This document shows positions 51,203 through 61,253 of a stretch of DNA of 64,000 bases, one piece after another. Below the pieces are notes generated by a model that saw nothing but the letters and a program-made list of their open reading frames with translations, was not told where the DNA came from and did no database searches. The number at the start of each line of letters is the position of its first letter. The stretch's first letter is position 1. This DNA is from Lewinella sp041392765 (GTDB lineage Bacteria; Bacteroidota; Bacteroidia; Chitinophagales; Saprospiraceae), in NCBI GenBank assembly GCA_041392765.1, contig JAWKLL010000009.1:1-64000 (forward strand). Reading direction: 5' to 3'. Made by a program: the position numbers and the translations under genes.

Positions 51203-52099
51203 TTATTTCAAGAGTTCTTTATTTCCTTCCCGGTAAGCACCCATAACGATCAAAGAGTGGGTGATGGGGCTAATGGCATCCACCGCCTGTTCCCAACTGA
51301 GATCGCCTTGTACGACAAAGTCCACATAAAAGCGGTATTCCCAAGGGCTTCCAACGATGGGGGCAGATTGTATTTTGGTAAGGTTGACGTTGTAAGCCGC
51401 TAAAACAGCCAGTACTTTATACAAGCTACCAACTTCGTGATTGACAGTGAAACTGACAGATATTTTATTGGCATCTACGGCATACCCTCGGCTGGCAGGT
51501 TCTAGCACGAGGAAGCGGGTGTAGTTTTGTTTATTGGTTTCTATGGCCGGGCACAGGACATCGAGGCCATACATATCGGCTGCTAAGGTAGAAGCGATGG
51601 CACCGATGTGCTTCCATTGATGGTCGCGTACATCCCTGGCGCTGAGTGCCGTATCGGCGGTTTCTACCAATTGGATGTGTGGATATGCTTCGAAAAATTC
51701 CTGACACTGCGCTATGGCTACGGGGTGGGAGTGCACTTCTTCTAAATCTTCTAAACGCACCCCAGGCAAGGTGAGTAGATTTTGACGGATGCGCAAGTAA
51801 ACCTCGCCAGTGATGCGCAGGTCGCTTTCTATCAGCAATCGATAGTTGGCCATCAAGCTGCCAGCAAGGGTGTTTTCAATAGCCATGAGGCCAGCATCCA
51901 TCGTGCTGCCGTCTTCGATTGCACGAATTAATTCCTTGAAAGTATGGGCAGGAACTACTGCCAAATCGTCTTCAAAAAATTGCCGGGCAGCGATTTCGTG
52001 AAAAGCACCCGCATACCCTTGTATGCCTACGCGAAGGGAAGATGTGCCAGATGAGGCTTCGAGGGTTGTTTGGTCAGTTGCCGTTTGCATGCTATTCAT
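51203..52099 (-). CDS. pheA: Prephenate dehydratase with ACT domain
   Basis: 298 residues, converting prephenate to phenylpyruvate. The catalytic domain has G-I-Q-G-Y-A-G-A-F-H-E-I-A, I-E-N-T-L-A-G-S, H-S-H-P-V-A-I-A-Q-C and N-Y-T-R-F. The C-terminal ACT domain (S-V-S-F-T-V-N-H-E-V-G-S-L-Y-K-V-L, then I-Q-S-A-P-I-V-G) is normally the phenylalanine feedback site; the usual E-S-R-P is replaced by S-A-P. It is the first structural gene after the attenuator. No frameshift. Confidence 0.92.
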   Translation of the reverse strand: MNSMQTATDQTTLEASSGTSSLRVGIQGYAGAFHEIAARQFFEDDLAVVPAHTFKELIRAIEDGSTMDAGLMAIENTLAGSLMANYRLLIESDLRITGEVYLRIRQNLLTLPGVRLEDLEEVHSHPVAIAQCQEFFEAYPHIQLVETADTALSARDVRDHQWKHIGAIASTLAADMYGLDVLCPAIETNKQNYTRFLVLEPASRGYAVDANKISVSFTVNHEVGSLYKVLAVLAAYNVNLTKIQSAPIVGSPWEYRFYVDFVVQGDLSWEQAVDAISPITHSLIVMGAYREGNKELLK

Positions 52100-52117
52100 T
52101 ATTGTACACTTGTATGC

Positions 52118-52149
52118 AAAAAAAATGGTTCCGCTTTTGACGGAACCAC
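52118..52149 (-). terminator. Attenuator terminator of the aromatic operon
   Basis: On the minus strand GGTTCCG and CGGAACC (52141-52147 and 52127-52133) form a 7-base stem with a 7-base loop. An eight-T run (52118-52125) follows, 19 bases ahead of pheA. The 5' arm lies in GTGGTTCC (complement of 52142-52149). This can instead pair with GGAACCAC (complement of 52190-52197) within the leader-peptide codons, which would prevent the terminator. Confidence 0.85.
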
Positions 52150-52176
52150 CTTTATTCGTTGTCTGTTTGTTTGATG

Positions 52177-52257
52177 CTACACAATAACAGTGGTTCCTTT
52201 ATGCCTGAATGCATAAAAATAGAAACCCCAGAAATAAAAGCTATTGCGCTGTATCAT
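52177..52257 (-). CDS. Aromatic leader peptide of the pheA operon attenuator
   Basis: A 26-codon frame, ATG at 52257 and TAG at 52177. Residues 6-17 read S-F-Y-F-W-G-F-Y-F-Y-A-F: five Phe, three Tyr and one Trp in twelve positions. The last codons (G-T-T-V-I-V) cover the antiterminator arm GGAACCAC. The arrangement matches ribosome-mediated attenuation. Stalling at aromatic codons would leave the antiterminator free and allow pheA transcription. Ribosomes reaching the stop would cover it and permit termination. The frame lies between a TAnnTTTG promoter and the terminator. Confidence 0.88.
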   Translation of the reverse strand: MIQRNSFYFWGFYFYAFRHKGTTVIV

Positions 52258-52284
52258 GTAACAGTATTGTTTCACTTGTTTGTG

Positions 52285-52316
52285 CAAACATATTTATTAA
52301 AACGCAAACCAGCAAC
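52285..52316 (-). promoter_or_regulatory. Promoter of the aromatic operon leader
   Basis: The minus strand reads TATGTTTG (52285-52292), a perfect TAnnTTTG, with TTG about 20 bases upstream. Transcription would start near 52278, about 20 bases before the leader-peptide ATG. Confidence 0.65.
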
Positions 52317-52429
52317 TCAATGCTGCTGCTAAAAGAAAAAACAAATGTTTGTTCGTTTGGGGTTTTACGATTTGTAACATCTTCGATTAGGTAAAAGAAC
52401 AAGCTTTTCATGGAAAAGATAATTTCTGT

Positions 52430-52437
52430 TACATTTG
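52430..52437 (+). promoter_or_regulatory. Candidate -7 box of the PPTase gene
   Basis: TACATTTG matches TAnnTTTG, 34 bases upstream of the likely start at 52472. The -33 box is not clear. Confidence 0.45.
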
Positions 52438-52471
52438 CTTTTGCAAATAAGCGTTGATAAAAACGTCATGT

Positions 52472-53131
52472 ATGCCAATAATACGTCACGAGCAACTGCC
52501 GATAGCTGGAGAACTCGGTGTTTGGCAGATTCAAGAAACGGAGGAGTGGTTGCTCAGGCAGCTTGTGCTGTATCCGCAGGAATTACGGCAGTTGGATGCC
52601 ATCAAAGGCAGGAGGCGCGTAGAATGGTTGGCGGTACGGCAGTTGGTACACGTCATGTCGGGTAGAGAGCAACGGGGAGCTTTTGTGAAAGATGCTTTTG
52701 GCAAACCACATCTTGAACATACGAACTGGCATATTTCTATTTCACATTCCCATGAGTGGGCGGCGGCCATTGCAGCTCCAGTGCCTTGCGGGATAGATAT
52801 ACAATTTATCGTGCCTAAGATTACCAGATTGGCGCACCGTTTTCTGTCAAAGGAGGAACTGTCCTGCGTCTGCGAACCGCATGCATTGGACATGCTGCAT
52901 TTTTTTTGGGGTGCTAAAGAGGCTATTTACAAGGCGTATGGCCGCAAACAATTGGATTTTATCCAGCATATCCACATTACGCCTTTTAATTGGGTTTCGC
53001 CTAAAGGACAGGCTAAAGGCAAGGTGATCATAGCGCAAGAAGCCCCCTTGTGGTTTGACCTGTATTACGAACGCTCACCCAACGGCTATATGTTGGTTTG
53101 GGCTTTAGCGCAAGATAATCCACTTTCATGA
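52472..53131 (+). CDS. 4'-phosphopantetheinyl transferase (Sfp/HetI-like)
   Basis: About 219 residues. It transfers phosphopantetheine from CoA to carrier-protein serines. Signatures: W-H-I-S-I-S-H-S-H, C-G-I-D-I-Q (Mg-binding Asp), F-L-S-K-E-E and W-G-A-K-E-A-I-Y-K-A-Y-G. This size suggests the Sfp/Gsp class rather than AcpS. The Met at 52472 is preferred to 52454 because of its distance from the promoter box, though either works. Its stop overlaps the folC start by 4 bases (ATGA), so the two are probably coupled. Confidence 0.88.
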   Translation: MPIIRHEQLPIAGELGVWQIQETEEWLLRQLVLYPQELRQLDAIKGRRRVEWLAVRQLVHVMSGREQRGAFVKDAFGKPHLEHTNWHISISHSHEWAAAIAAPVPCGIDIQFIVPKITRLAHRFLSKEELSCVCEPHALDMLHFFWGAKEAIYKAYGRKQLDFIQHIHITPFNWVSPKGQAKGKVIIAQEAPLWFDLYYERSPNGYMLVWALAQDNPLS

Positions 53132-54417
53132 CCTATCAGCAAACGCTCGATTTTCTGTATGCTCAGTTGCCCATGTTCCAGCGGGTAGGGGCGGCGGCTT
53201 TCAAAAAAGACCTTACCAATATCACGGCTTTGATGGAAGCTTTGGGCAATCCTCACCGACGATTCGCGAGCATCCATGTAGGGGGAACGAATGGCAAAGG
53301 TTCTGTGTCCCACTTACTGAGTGCCGCATTGCAAGCAAACGGCTGGAAAACAGGCCTATATACTTCTCCGCACTACAAAGACTTTCGAGAACGCATCAAG
53401 GTGGATGGAGCATATATAGATAAATCCTTTGTGGTAGCATTTACAAACCGCATTCAGCCTTTACTAGCCAATATTCAACCCAGTTTTTTTGAAATTACGG
53501 TGGCCATGGCTTTTGAGTGGTTTGCCCAACAGCAAGTTGATATTGCCGTCATAGAGGTAGGTTTGGGTGGGCGCTTGGATTCCACTAACATCATCACGCC
53601 AGAGTTGTCTGTAATAACGAACATCAGTTTGGATCATCAGCAATTTTTGGGTGACACCTTACCGCAGATAGCGTTTGAAAAAGCAGGTATTATCAAACCG
53701 TCAGTGCCTGTTGTAATTGGAGAAACACAGACGCAGACCGCTCCCGTTTTTCGTGATAAAGCAGCAGACTGCCACGCTCCCTTGCTGTTTGCCGACTCGT
53801 TGTTTCAGGTGAAGCCTGTTGGCGCGGATTTATACCACACCCAATACGAAGTATGGCGCAAGCAACAGCTTTATACACCAGCTTTGAAGGTGGCTTTACA
53901 CGGCCCTTATCAAGCACTCAATATTCAAACGGCGTTGGCCGCCTTGGAATGGTGGCAACAACACGCCACCAACAGATTTCTACCCTTTGACGCAATTGAA
54001 AAGGGTTGGGAAACGCTGCGTGAGCGAACTCGTTTTCAAGGGCGTTGGCAAGTATTGGCCGAAAACCCATTGGTTTTGGTGGATAGTGCTCACAATGAAG
54101 GTGGACTGAAAGCCATTCTGGGAGCGTTGAAGGATATGCCCGGACAATTGCATATCGTGATAGGTGTGGTGAACGACAAAAAATTAGATGAGGTGTTGCC
54201 ATTGTTTCCTTCATCAGCGCGTTATTATTTTGCAAAGGCCAACATACCCAGAGGGTTAGCAGCAACCGAATTGCAACAAACCGCTGCTTTGTATGGTTTG
54301 AAAGGTAAAACCTATACATCGGTGAGACGGGCCTTTGCTGCCGCTAAAAAAGCTGCCCAATCTGCAGATACCGTTTTTGTTGGCGGGAGTATCTTTACTG
54401 TAGCGGAGGTACTTTGA
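53128..54417 (+). CDS. folC: Folylpolyglutamate synthase / dihydrofolate synthase
   Basis: 429 residues, an ATP-dependent Mur-ligase-family enzyme that joins glutamate to dihydropteroate and folates. Signatures: H-V-G-G-T-N-G-K-G-S-V-S-H (P-loop, near residue 50), Y-T-S-P-H-Y-K-D-F-R-E-R, E-V-G-L-G-G-R-L-D-S-T-N and D-S-A-H-N-E-G-G. The start overlaps the PPTase stop. Full length and free of frameshifts. Confidence 0.92.
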   Translation: MTYQQTLDFLYAQLPMFQRVGAAAFKKDLTNITALMEALGNPHRRFASIHVGGTNGKGSVSHLLSAALQANGWKTGLYTSPHYKDFRERIKVDGAYIDKSFVVAFTNRIQPLLANIQPSFFEITVAMAFEWFAQQQVDIAVIEVGLGGRLDSTNIITPELSVITNISLDHQQFLGDTLPQIAFEKAGIIKPSVPVVIGETQTQTAPVFRDKAADCHAPLLFADSLFQVKPVGADLYHTQYEVWRKQQLYTPALKVALHGPYQALNIQTALAALEWWQQHATNRFLPFDAIEKGWETLRERTRFQGRWQVLAENPLVLVDSAHNEGGLKAILGALKDMPGQLHIVIGVVNDKKLDEVLPLFPSSARYYFAKANIPRGLAATELQQTAALYGLKGKTYTSVRRAFAAAKKAAQSADTVFVGGSIFTVAEVL

Positions 54418-54467
54418 GTATAGCCCAAAAAAGTTGTTATTTTTACGACATGAAATAGTTCCAATAG

Positions 54468-57400
54468 ATGAAAAAGTGTATTTCGGTCTTAATGATGGCC
54501 TGGCTGGTAAGTTTTTCGCTGCAAGCACAGATTGTGTCTGGAACAGATACTTTGTATGGACACGAGTGGCTTCAAGGAGAGGCTGCTAGGGTAAAAGTGC
54601 CTGTGGCGGCAGATGGATGGTATCGCATTACATACGAATCGCTACAAGCACAGGGCTGGCCTTTAGAGAGCATTATGGCTGAACAATTCAGGCTATTTCA
54701 TCACGGTGTAGAAGTACCTTATTATGTTACTCAATCAGAGGGGATGCCGTTGCAAAGCGGAGATTACCTGTTGTTTTACGGGCGAAAAAACCGAGGTGAA
54801 CTAGACTCCCTCTTATATCGCGATGCTGCCAATCAGCAATTAAATCCTGCATATAGTATCATTACCGATACCGCCAGCTATTTTCTGACTTGGCGTGACA
54901 CCCCCGGTTTGAGGTATGCAGCTATAGAAAATGATTGGGATAATCCTCCCGTGGTGGCTTCTTATATTTGGCGCGAAGCAGAGCAAGTTAATACGGGCAG
55001 TTTCGCTAAGGAATACTACCGATTCTCTGGTGCAACGCTCCACTACTCCCATTTTGGCATAGGGGAGGGGTATGGCAACCGAACTATCAACCAGTTGCTA
55101 GGCGATGGTTCTACCACCCAAGAAATCACGTTAGCACTACCCGGTTTATACCCTTCTGGGCCGTCAGCCCGCCTACAAACACGTTATGTGGCGGCTTTAT
55201 TCGAGCACGACCAGCGGTTGCGGGTCAATGGCACGGAACTGAGGCGCGATTCTTTTACAATTGGCGCATGATGAATGTGGACACGGAAGTAGCCATAGCG
55301 GATTTGGCATCGGGTCAGGCAGTTGTCAGTTGGGAAGGCAGTGGCGGGCCTAAAGATGAAGTTTCGGTGGGTTTTGTACGCATGACATACCCCGCACTAT
55401 CCGATGCTGGCGGAGCGAGCGTTTTTAATTGCCAAATGGATGCAGGTGGTGAAGTAGGCTGGGAATTGACGAATTACGGGGCGGCATCAGCGGTGGTGTA
55501 TGATGTGGTGAACGGGTATCGGATAACCGTCAGTGATATTCAGGGAGGAGTGCTGCGTGTCAAGTTGCCAGCTGCCGGCCAAAATCGCGTGTTATGGGTG
55601 CTGCCCGTGACGGATAATGGACAAGAGGCCGCAGTAGAGAACATATCCATTCCCATGCCAGCAGCAGGAGATGCGGATTACATCATCCTGACGAGCCGCG
55701 TGCTACGAACAGATGGTGACCCTGTGCAAGCTTATGCGGATTACCGTGCTTCGGCGGCAGGAGGTGGATACCGAACCGCTGTGGTAAACGTAGAAGATTT
55801 GTACGCACAATTTGGCTACGGCGTGGATTATCACCCAGTAGCCATACGCAATTTTGTGGCTTGGCAACTGCGTGAAAACCCCAATTTTAAGTATCTGTTT
55901 ATCATTGGCAAAGGAAGAGAATACACAGCGATTCGCTCAGCGGCCAACTTGTCGGCTGCCTTGGGGAACACTTTCTTTGTGCCTTCATTCGGCTATCCCG
56001 CCAGCGACAACCTCTTAGTTTCGCGTATTGACAAACCCACCCCCCGAGTAGGTATAGGCCGCCTGCCGGCAATATCCCCTGCGGAGGTGAATATTTACCT
56101 CAACAAAATACGCAATATGGAAACAGCGGTAGCTAATGCTCCGCAAACCATAGCAGGCAAGGCATGGATGAAAAACATCCTGCATTTAGGAGGCGGCAGT
56201 ACTGCTTCTGAGCAGCAAAGCATCCGCAACAATTTGGAAAACATGGCCGCGTTAGCAGAAAATGGCTCGTTCGGGGCAGCTGTAACCGGGTTCTACAAAA
56301 CCAGCACCGACCCCATTCAGCAATCACAATCGGATGCCATATTTGGCCGGATCAATGAAGGGGTTTCGATACTTACCTTTTTTGGTCACTCTAGTGCGGG
56401 GACGTTTGATTTTAATATAGACAATCCCGATAATTATCAAAATGTCAATAAGTACCCATTGATGCTTTCTTTAGGCTGTTACTCTGGAAATATGTTTGAT
56501 GAATTCAGGAGCATAGGCGAAAGGTTTATTCTGCTGGAAAATGGGGGTGCTGGTGTGTATGGTGCTTCACGCGGGCTTGGGTTTATCCATGCGCTTAGTA
56601 ATTTTGGTCGTCGTTTTTACGAATTGATGAGCAACGATCTATACGGTCAACCTGTTGGCGATGGCATAAAAGCAGCCATAGCACATTATGAGAACTTTAC
56701 AGACCAAGCGTATGGTTCGCTAATGGAGCAATTTAGCATACACGGGGATCCTGCTTTTCGGCTGAACCCATCTTTAAAGCCGGATTATGTAGTAGATCCA
56801 AGTAAAGTTGTTTTTACACCCCAGATAATAAGCACCCAAAAGATAGTTTTGCAATTGCCTTTGACGTAATAAACATAGGTTCGGCCATTGAGGATTCATT
56901 GGATGTACTGTAAGGCATTTTTTACCCAATGAGGCAATAGCATTTGAAAACAGTGTTCGTATCAAAGCACCTTTATTTAGTAATACAGTATCTATGAGTA
57001 TTCCTGTCCCTAAGAATAGGTGTAGGTGTCAACTGTATTGAGGTAGCCTTGGATACCGGGAACGAAATAGAAGAATATCCAATTACTACGGCTGAATTCA
57101 ATAATGTTTTAGTGCAAACTAGTGGGCAGGTAGGTGTTCCTTTTTTTATAGTTGATAACTCTGTTGTTCCTGTATGGCCTCCAGATTTTGCAATAGTGGG
57201 TGATCAAGAACTGACACTGAAGGCTTCCACTGCGAATATGCTTGCAGACGAGATGGCTTATCATATACAGATTGATACAACCCCGTATTTTGCAACCGTG
57301 CAGGATAGTAAAACCATCGTACAAAGAGGTGGTGTTATTCGCTGGCAACCAAATGGTTTGGAAGGACAGCACTGTTTATTACTGGCGTATAGCACCCGAT

Positions 57401-59490
57401 AGTGCAACAACAAATGATCAACCATTATGGGAGAAAAGTTCCTTTACCTTTATCAACGGTATTACCTCTGGCTGGGGGCAAGGACATTGGGGGCAATGGG
57501 AAGAAGGGACTTTTGATGATATTATGATCAATGATGAGAAGCAATTTGTCTTTGGTCAGAGTGCTTTTAATGTAAGGATAAAAAATAATTTGTGGAGTGC
57601 CACTGACCGCCCGGGATTGTCGTATAACTTCGATAACCTTGCGGGTTCAGTAGTACCTTGGAATTATCTCCATGAAGGAATTGGTGTGGTCGTTTATCCG
57701 CCTAACAATCCTAGTGGATTTTGGAGGAATCCCCCTGGGCCAAATACGTTTAATGCGGGTGATTATGGCGTGCCAACAGGGGGTCGAGGGTATTTGCTTT
57801 TCCTACCGCTTCCTTTGAAGAGCGTGAAAACCTAATGGTCTTTTTGAATGATATTGTTCCTGACCAAGCATACGTCTTTTATTTACGTTACTGAGGAGAG
57901 GCTCCTGATTTGGCGATTGGCCACCGGGCCAGTGATAGTTTGACTTATGGGGAGAATATTTTTGGCTTGTTGGAAGAACAAGGTGCTACATTGGTGCGAC
58001 AATTAGAAACCAACGGTAATGTTCCCTACACCGTGTTTTACCAAAAACATAGGGGTGCTAAATGAAGGTATTTCACCTGATATAACCACAGAACTCAACG
58101 TAGATGCGTTTATTCCTACGGATTTGCCGGCAGGCCGTTATCTTTCACCCATAATGGTACCTAGTGAAGAGTGGGTTCTTTTTAATTGGCAACATTCGGA
58201 TACAACATTTGCCGATATAGGTCATTTTACACTCTTTTCAGGAGACGAACCCTTGACACTAGATTCCATAGGTGTCATAGAGGCTGCTTACAATGGAACC
58301 TTAGCATTGAACACAGGTGATTGGGAATTAGGGAAATATCTACAGCTAAGATGGTCTGTTTCCGACAGTACAGACTTGACTTGCCCGCAACTGGATTATT
58401 GGCACATTAGCAAAAGTGATTTGGCAGAGTTAGCTATAGATCCAGCCTACCATTGGCAGGTCAGCGGGGATACACTCATGCAAGGCGATTATTATACCAT
58501 TGAAGTAGGTATTTCCAATATAGGCCAAGTTTCATTGAACGATAGTGTGGCTTTACATTTCACTTGGTTAAATAAAGGGCAAATATTTCAGACAGATACT
58601 TTTTCCATCGCTCCATTGGTTGCCGACGAGAGTGCCATTTGGAAAACTAGGCTTCCCACTGCACCTACATCTTTGGAAAATCAATTACTACTAAATCTCA
58701 ATCCGGAGAGCTTGCCCGTGGAATTAACCCGGGTTAACAACACCCTAAATAAGTTTTTCTTTGTCGGACAGACCGAATTGACCCTGTTGTTGACGTAACT
58801 TTTGATGGGGTGAGAATATTAGACGGGGATTTAGTTGCAGCCAATACTGAGATAGTAGCGAGTATTACGGATGAAAATATATACCTGCCTTTGGATAGAC
58901 CCGAAGTATTTGATATTAAAATCCAGCAACCTGACGGCCAAGAACTAAGCATTGATGCTGGAACTTCAACTTTTTCTTACGAATTTCAGCCAGGAGTTAA
59001 CAAGGCAAGGTTGCGCTTTCAACCGCTTCTTCCTCAAAATGGAACGTACAAACTAATCGTGAAGGGTAGTGATATAAGCGGCAATTTGGCGGGTAAATTA
59101 TTATACGAAATCAATTTTGAAGTTATCTTGGAGCAGCAGTTGTCGTATTTTCTTCCCTATCCCAACCTTTTTTCTACCCAAACACAGTTTGTTTACACCC
59201 TGACTGGCCTTACTGATGAAGTATCAGCCTACATTCAAATATTAACCATATCGGGTCGTGTGGTTCGCCATATAGATGAGGTAGAATTAGGTAGTTTATC
59301 GGTAGGTACTCACCGCACAGAATTTGTGTGGGATGGACGAGACGACAATGGAGATCAACTAGCCAATGGGGTGTATTTGTATCGTGTTGTCGCAAGAAAC
59401 GATACTAGTAAAGAAGCAATAAAGCATTATGAAAGCGAACAGGATACATTTTTTACGAATGGTATAGGTAAAATCGTGATTTTGCGATGA
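54468..59490 (+). CDS. Long PorU-like T9SS sortase, C25 family (several frameshifts)
   Basis: About 1,670 residues after repair. A signal peptide (M-A-W-L-V-S-F-S-L-Q-A-Q) opens it, then a beta-rich N-domain. The peptidase C25 domain (about 55,700-56,770) has the catalytic dyad visible as F-F-G-H-S-S-A-G (His) and S-L-G-C-Y-S-G (Cys). Immunoglobulin-like domains follow, and an FlgD-like end (F-V-W-D-G-R-D-D-N-G-D-Q-L-A-N-G-V-Y-L-Y-R). This matches the long PorU forms that process T9SS cargo at the outer membrane, with gingipain-type chemistry. Shifts lie near 55268, 56865, 57380, 57830, 58030 and 58795. The stop overlaps the next start by 4 bases. Confidence 0.85.
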
Positions 59491-60619
59491 AGCAGATGAA
59501 TATCCCCTTCTCATATTCCTTATGTATCAGGTGACGAAACTAAGTATCTGGAAGACGTTATTCGTTCGGGTTCTTTTGCGGGTGGAGGGCATTATACAGC
59601 ATTGTGTGAAGAGGAGTTGGTATCGCTGACACACAGCCAAAAAGTATTGCTTACCTCTTCGTGTACTCATGCCTTGGAAATGTGTGCACTGTTGTTGGAT
59701 ATTTCTAAAGATGACGAGGTTATCATGTCTTCGTTCAACTTTGTATCTGCTGCTAATGCTTTTGCCATGAGGGGCGCAAAAATTGTGTTCGTGGATATCG
59801 ATCCTGCCACTATGAACATCGACCCTGCTTGCGTTGAAGCGGCTATCACCCCCAAACGAAAGTAATACTCGTTAAGGCACTATGGAGGGGTAGCCTGTGA
59901 TATGGATGCCATCATGAGTATAGCACATAGGCATCATCTCAAGGTAGTAGAAGACGCTGCTCACTGCATTGACTCGTATTACAAAGGCCGCCATTTAGGG
60001 ACAATAGGCGATTTAGGAACCCTCAGTTTTCATGCTACAAAAAATATTCAATGCGGAGAAGGTGGGGCGTTACTTATTAATAACCCCATCTATAACGAAC
60101 CTGCTGAAATCTTCCGGGAAAAAGGCACTAATCGAAAGCAGTTTATCCAAAAACAAGTTGATAAATATACTTGGGTAAGTTTAGGTTCAAGTTACTTGAT
60201 GAGCGAACTGAGTGCCGCGTTTTTGTTGGCTCAGCTATTGCGTGTTAAAGGAGGGACAGAGCGCCGCAGACTGCTTTGGGACAACTACTTCACGCGATTA
60301 TCGGGTATAGAAAGGCTGGTTATGGAAGTTCATGATGATTATCATCCGAATGGGCATCTGTTTTACATCAAGTTGGAAGATACAAGCGTTAAAGAGGCTT
60401 TCGTGAATTATGCGCAAGAGCAAGGCATCCCGTGTTATTTTCATTATCTCGCATTACATTTACTGGGTGAGGGAGAAAATACGGACACTTTTCAGGGGTT
60501 GATAAAGTTATCACCAGAGATAGTGACCGCTTATTGCGATTACCTTGTTTACTGAACTAACGGATAGACAATTGAGTGTTATTTGCGAAACCATCGAAAG
60601 CTTTTATGAAATTAATTAA
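59487..60619 (+). CDS. wecE: WecE/RffA-type sugar aminotransferase, DegT/DnrJ/EryC1 family (several frameshifts)
   Basis: A PLP aminotransferase of nucleotide-linked ketosugars. The sequence follows E. coli RffA/WecE closely: L-L-T-S-S-C-T-H-A-L-E-M, D-E-V-I-M-S-S-F-N-F-V-S-A-A-N-A-F, E-D-A-A-H-C-I, S-F-H-A-T-K-N (PLP Lys), R-E-K-G-T-N-R and G-S-S-Y-L-M-S-E. The likely substrate is dTDP-4-keto-6-deoxyglucose, the RmlB product. The ATG at 59487 overlaps the PorU-like stop (ATGA). Shifts near 59513, 59865, 60495 and 60553 are needed; the restored C-terminus ends S-F-Y-E-I-N at 60619. P. gingivalis PorR, needed for A-LPS, belongs to the same superfamily. Confidence 0.87.
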
Positions 60620-61230
60620 AAAGATCATCCGTGCCTTAGCCGAACGCCTAGGAATTTTTGACTTCTTGCGACGACAAAAGCAACCTCGAATGGTTTGGGG
60701 TGGAAAGATTCTGATGGTAATTGGTTGCCAAGGGTAAGGATTAGTGATACAGCGCATCTCAGTCATGTGTCCCATATTTACCTATCAGATAATGTTTTTA
60801 TCGGTCATTATACGCTTTTAGATGGAACAGGAGGGATTACGATAGGAAAAGGAACTCAAATGGCAGCATGGAGTGGCATCATTACGCACGGTAGTCATAT
60901 TGCAATAAGATTATATGGTGATACATACACAGCAATTCCAGAAACTGAAAAAAGCGTATTCCAAAAAGCCAGTTGTTATTGGGGAATATGTATTCATTGC
61001 AGCGGCTAAAATACTATCTGGTGTCACGACGGTGGAGCGCCTCATCAGTGCAGGGAGCCATCGTAAGTAAGGATGTGCCAGCGTATGCTATTGTGAGCGG
61101 TAATCCTGCCGAAATTATTGGTGATGTTCGCTCTATGGATAAGCGATATTTGGAATTGTATCCTGAACTTAATGATACTTATTTTAATTCAGGTACAGAT
61201 ACACCCTATAATGTATACTATAACAAATAA
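60606..61230 (+). CDS. Left-handed beta-helix acyltransferase (several frameshifts)
   Basis: About 205 residues. A hydrophilic N-terminus is followed by hexapeptide-repeat sequence (I-S-D-T-A-H-L, I-Y-L-S-D-N-V-F-I-G, I-G-E-Y-V-F-I-A-A), then A-I-V-S-K-D-V-P-A-Y-A-I-V-S-G-N-P-A-E-I, typical of sugar O- or N-acyltransferases. The ATG at 60606 overlaps wecE by 14 bases. Shifts near 60715, 60950 and 61045 break the frame. It probably acylates the aminosugar made by the upstream enzyme. Confidence 0.8.
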
Positions 61231-61253
61231 TTTGTCTAATAACTTTTTGTATA

